Shown here in pieces: positions 4,466-5,230 of a DNA stretch of 5,230 nt. The notes below the pieces were generated by a model. The model saw only the letters and a list, made by a program, of their open reading frames with translations. It made no database searches and was not told where the DNA came from. Position 1 is the first letter of the stretch, and each line of letters starts with the position of its first letter. Source of the DNA: Dehalococcoidales bacterium (GTDB lineage Bacteria > Chloroflexota > Dehalococcoidia > Dehalococcoidales > RBG-16-60-22); the NCBI GenBank assembly GCA_016783105.1, contig JADHXF010000092.1:1-5230 (forward strand), read 5' to 3'. Both the position numbers and the translations under genes were made by a program.

Positions 4466-5230
4466 TCAGGAGCCTTCATTAAAAAGCTTTCTCAAATAAG
4501 TTACCGATTTTCGCGCAATCGATTCCGGGTCTCCTTCCGGAACAATGACTACCGACGCTGAGCCTTCAAACCCTTCCTTTTTTAACACATCGGCGATGTT
4601 CGGCCAGTCCAGAGCCTCTTTTCCCGTGCTTACGCCCGGAGGCAGACGGCTTGGCTCGTAAAGATGTATATGCCTGGCCTGACCTCTGGCGGCCCTGATA
4701 CCGTGTTCTATCGATGGTTCTACGTTGTAGAGCTGGTGAGTATCAAGCATGATGCTGAAATTAGGGCTGCCGATTATCTTGACCATTGCCATAACTTCCT
4801 CGTTGGTATTAAATAAGCTGGTGTATTCTGCCTCGGCAGGCTCCAGCATAATAATGGCACCTGTCTTTTCGGCATATTCGGTGAGCTCACGGAATATCTC
4901 CTCGGCAAGTTTCACCATGTCACCTTTGCTCATTCCCGGTATCCCCTTGCCCCGCGATGCGCCAAGCCCTACCCTGGCTTTAAAGTAGCCGGCAAAGTCC
5001 AGCATGCGCTTGAAACCGGCAATTGATTTTTCCCGGACAGTGATGTCCTCGTGGAGGAGGGCCATTCCCTGGGCGGCAATACGCCCGCTGTTCACCACCG
5101 GCATTACGGCGCCAGCTCGCTCCAGCATGCGTCCGAATAATTCCGGGTCGGGAGTATGCTCGGGGTCGGGCATAAACTCAATACCATCATATCCCCAGTT
5201 CCCCGCCATCTGGCCCAGCTCTTCCGGGGT
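4466..5230 (-). CDS. Sugar phosphate isomerase/epimerase-like TIM-barrel protein, 5' end outside window
   Basis: The frame is open to the right edge: seven codons (TPEELGQ) precede the first Met visible at 5209, so this Met is unlikely to be the start and the gene is cut at its 5' end. Numbered from that Met, the protein shows the xylose-isomerase-like/AP-endonuclease-2 fold pattern: GYDGIEF (7-12 region), LEPAE (122-126), MLDTHQLYN (154-162), HIHLYEPSRLPPG (180-192) and DWPNIADVLKKEGFEG (201-216), ending with VIVPEG (221-226). Likely metal or catalytic residues are E123, D156, H158, H182 and E225. The family isomerises or epimerises small sugars, keto-sugars or inositols using a divalent metal; the substrate here is unknown. 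It is a soluble, cytoplasmic protein with no signal seen. It lies on the same strand as the antiporter operon, 206 bases upstream, with no obvious terminator between, but a functional link is not evident. Confidence 0.85.
   Translation of the reverse strand, partial: TPEELGQMAGNWGYDGIEFMPDPEHTPDPELFGRMLERAGAVMPVVNSGRIAAQGMALLHEDITVREKSIAGFKRMLDFAGYFKARVGLGASRGKGIPGMSKGDMVKLAEEIFRELTEYAEKTGAIIMLEPAEAEYTSLFNTNEEVMAMVKIIGSPNFSIMLDTHQLYNVEPSIEHGIRAARGQARHIHLYEPSRLPPGVSTGKEALDWPNIADVLKKEGFEGSASVVIVPEGDPESIARKSVTYLRKLFNEGS

Overview
The window is a dense minus-strand gene cluster encoding the membrane subunits of an Mrp-type (Mnh/Mbh-like) cation/proton antiporter module, preceded by the 3' part of an unrelated TIM-barrel sugar-isomerase-like gene. 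Shine-Dalgarno sequences, ATG/TTG starts and tightly overlapping genes point to a bacterium. The split form of the MrpA C-terminus and the presence of at least two D-type antiporter subunits resemble antiporter modules of anaerobic bacteria (for example Chloroflexi/Dehalococcoidia or Desulfobacterota) and the Mbh/Mbs complexes of archaea. The exact lineage is a guess.

Layout, in the direction of transcription (right to left). 5230-4466: a TIM-barrel isomerase/epimerase-like protein, 5' end outside the window. 4465-4260: a 206-bp AT-rich intergenic stretch with a candidate sigma70-type promoter, a 14-bp palindrome and a 7-bp tandem repeat, but no convincing terminator. 4259-201: eight genes in the order mnhE, mnhF, mnhG, a DUF4040/MbhD-like gene, an MbhE-like gene (MrpA extreme C-terminus), mnhB, mnhC, mnhD. 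171-1: the start of a second NuoM/NuoN/MnhD-like antiporter subunit that runs off the left edge.

The first eight antiporter genes overlap by 1-7 bases or abut, so they are almost certainly one operon with translational coupling. The products are all small membrane proteins except the 14-helix MnhD. Together they would form a proton/sodium-translocating membrane domain. Whether it is a stand-alone Na+/H+ antiporter or the ion-pumping arm of a larger redox complex (Mbh hydrogenase or Mbs/Mbx sulfur reductase type) depends on genes beyond position 1. No hydrogenase, ferredoxin or quinone-reactive subunit lies in the window.

The most notable points are a Glu (E252) in MnhD where the family normally has a helix-8 Lys or His, a TTG start with a strong ribosome-binding site for the MbhE-like gene, and an unusual hydrophilic N-terminal extension on MnhE. 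I see no RNA gene, CRISPR array, insertion sequence or clearly undescribed system.
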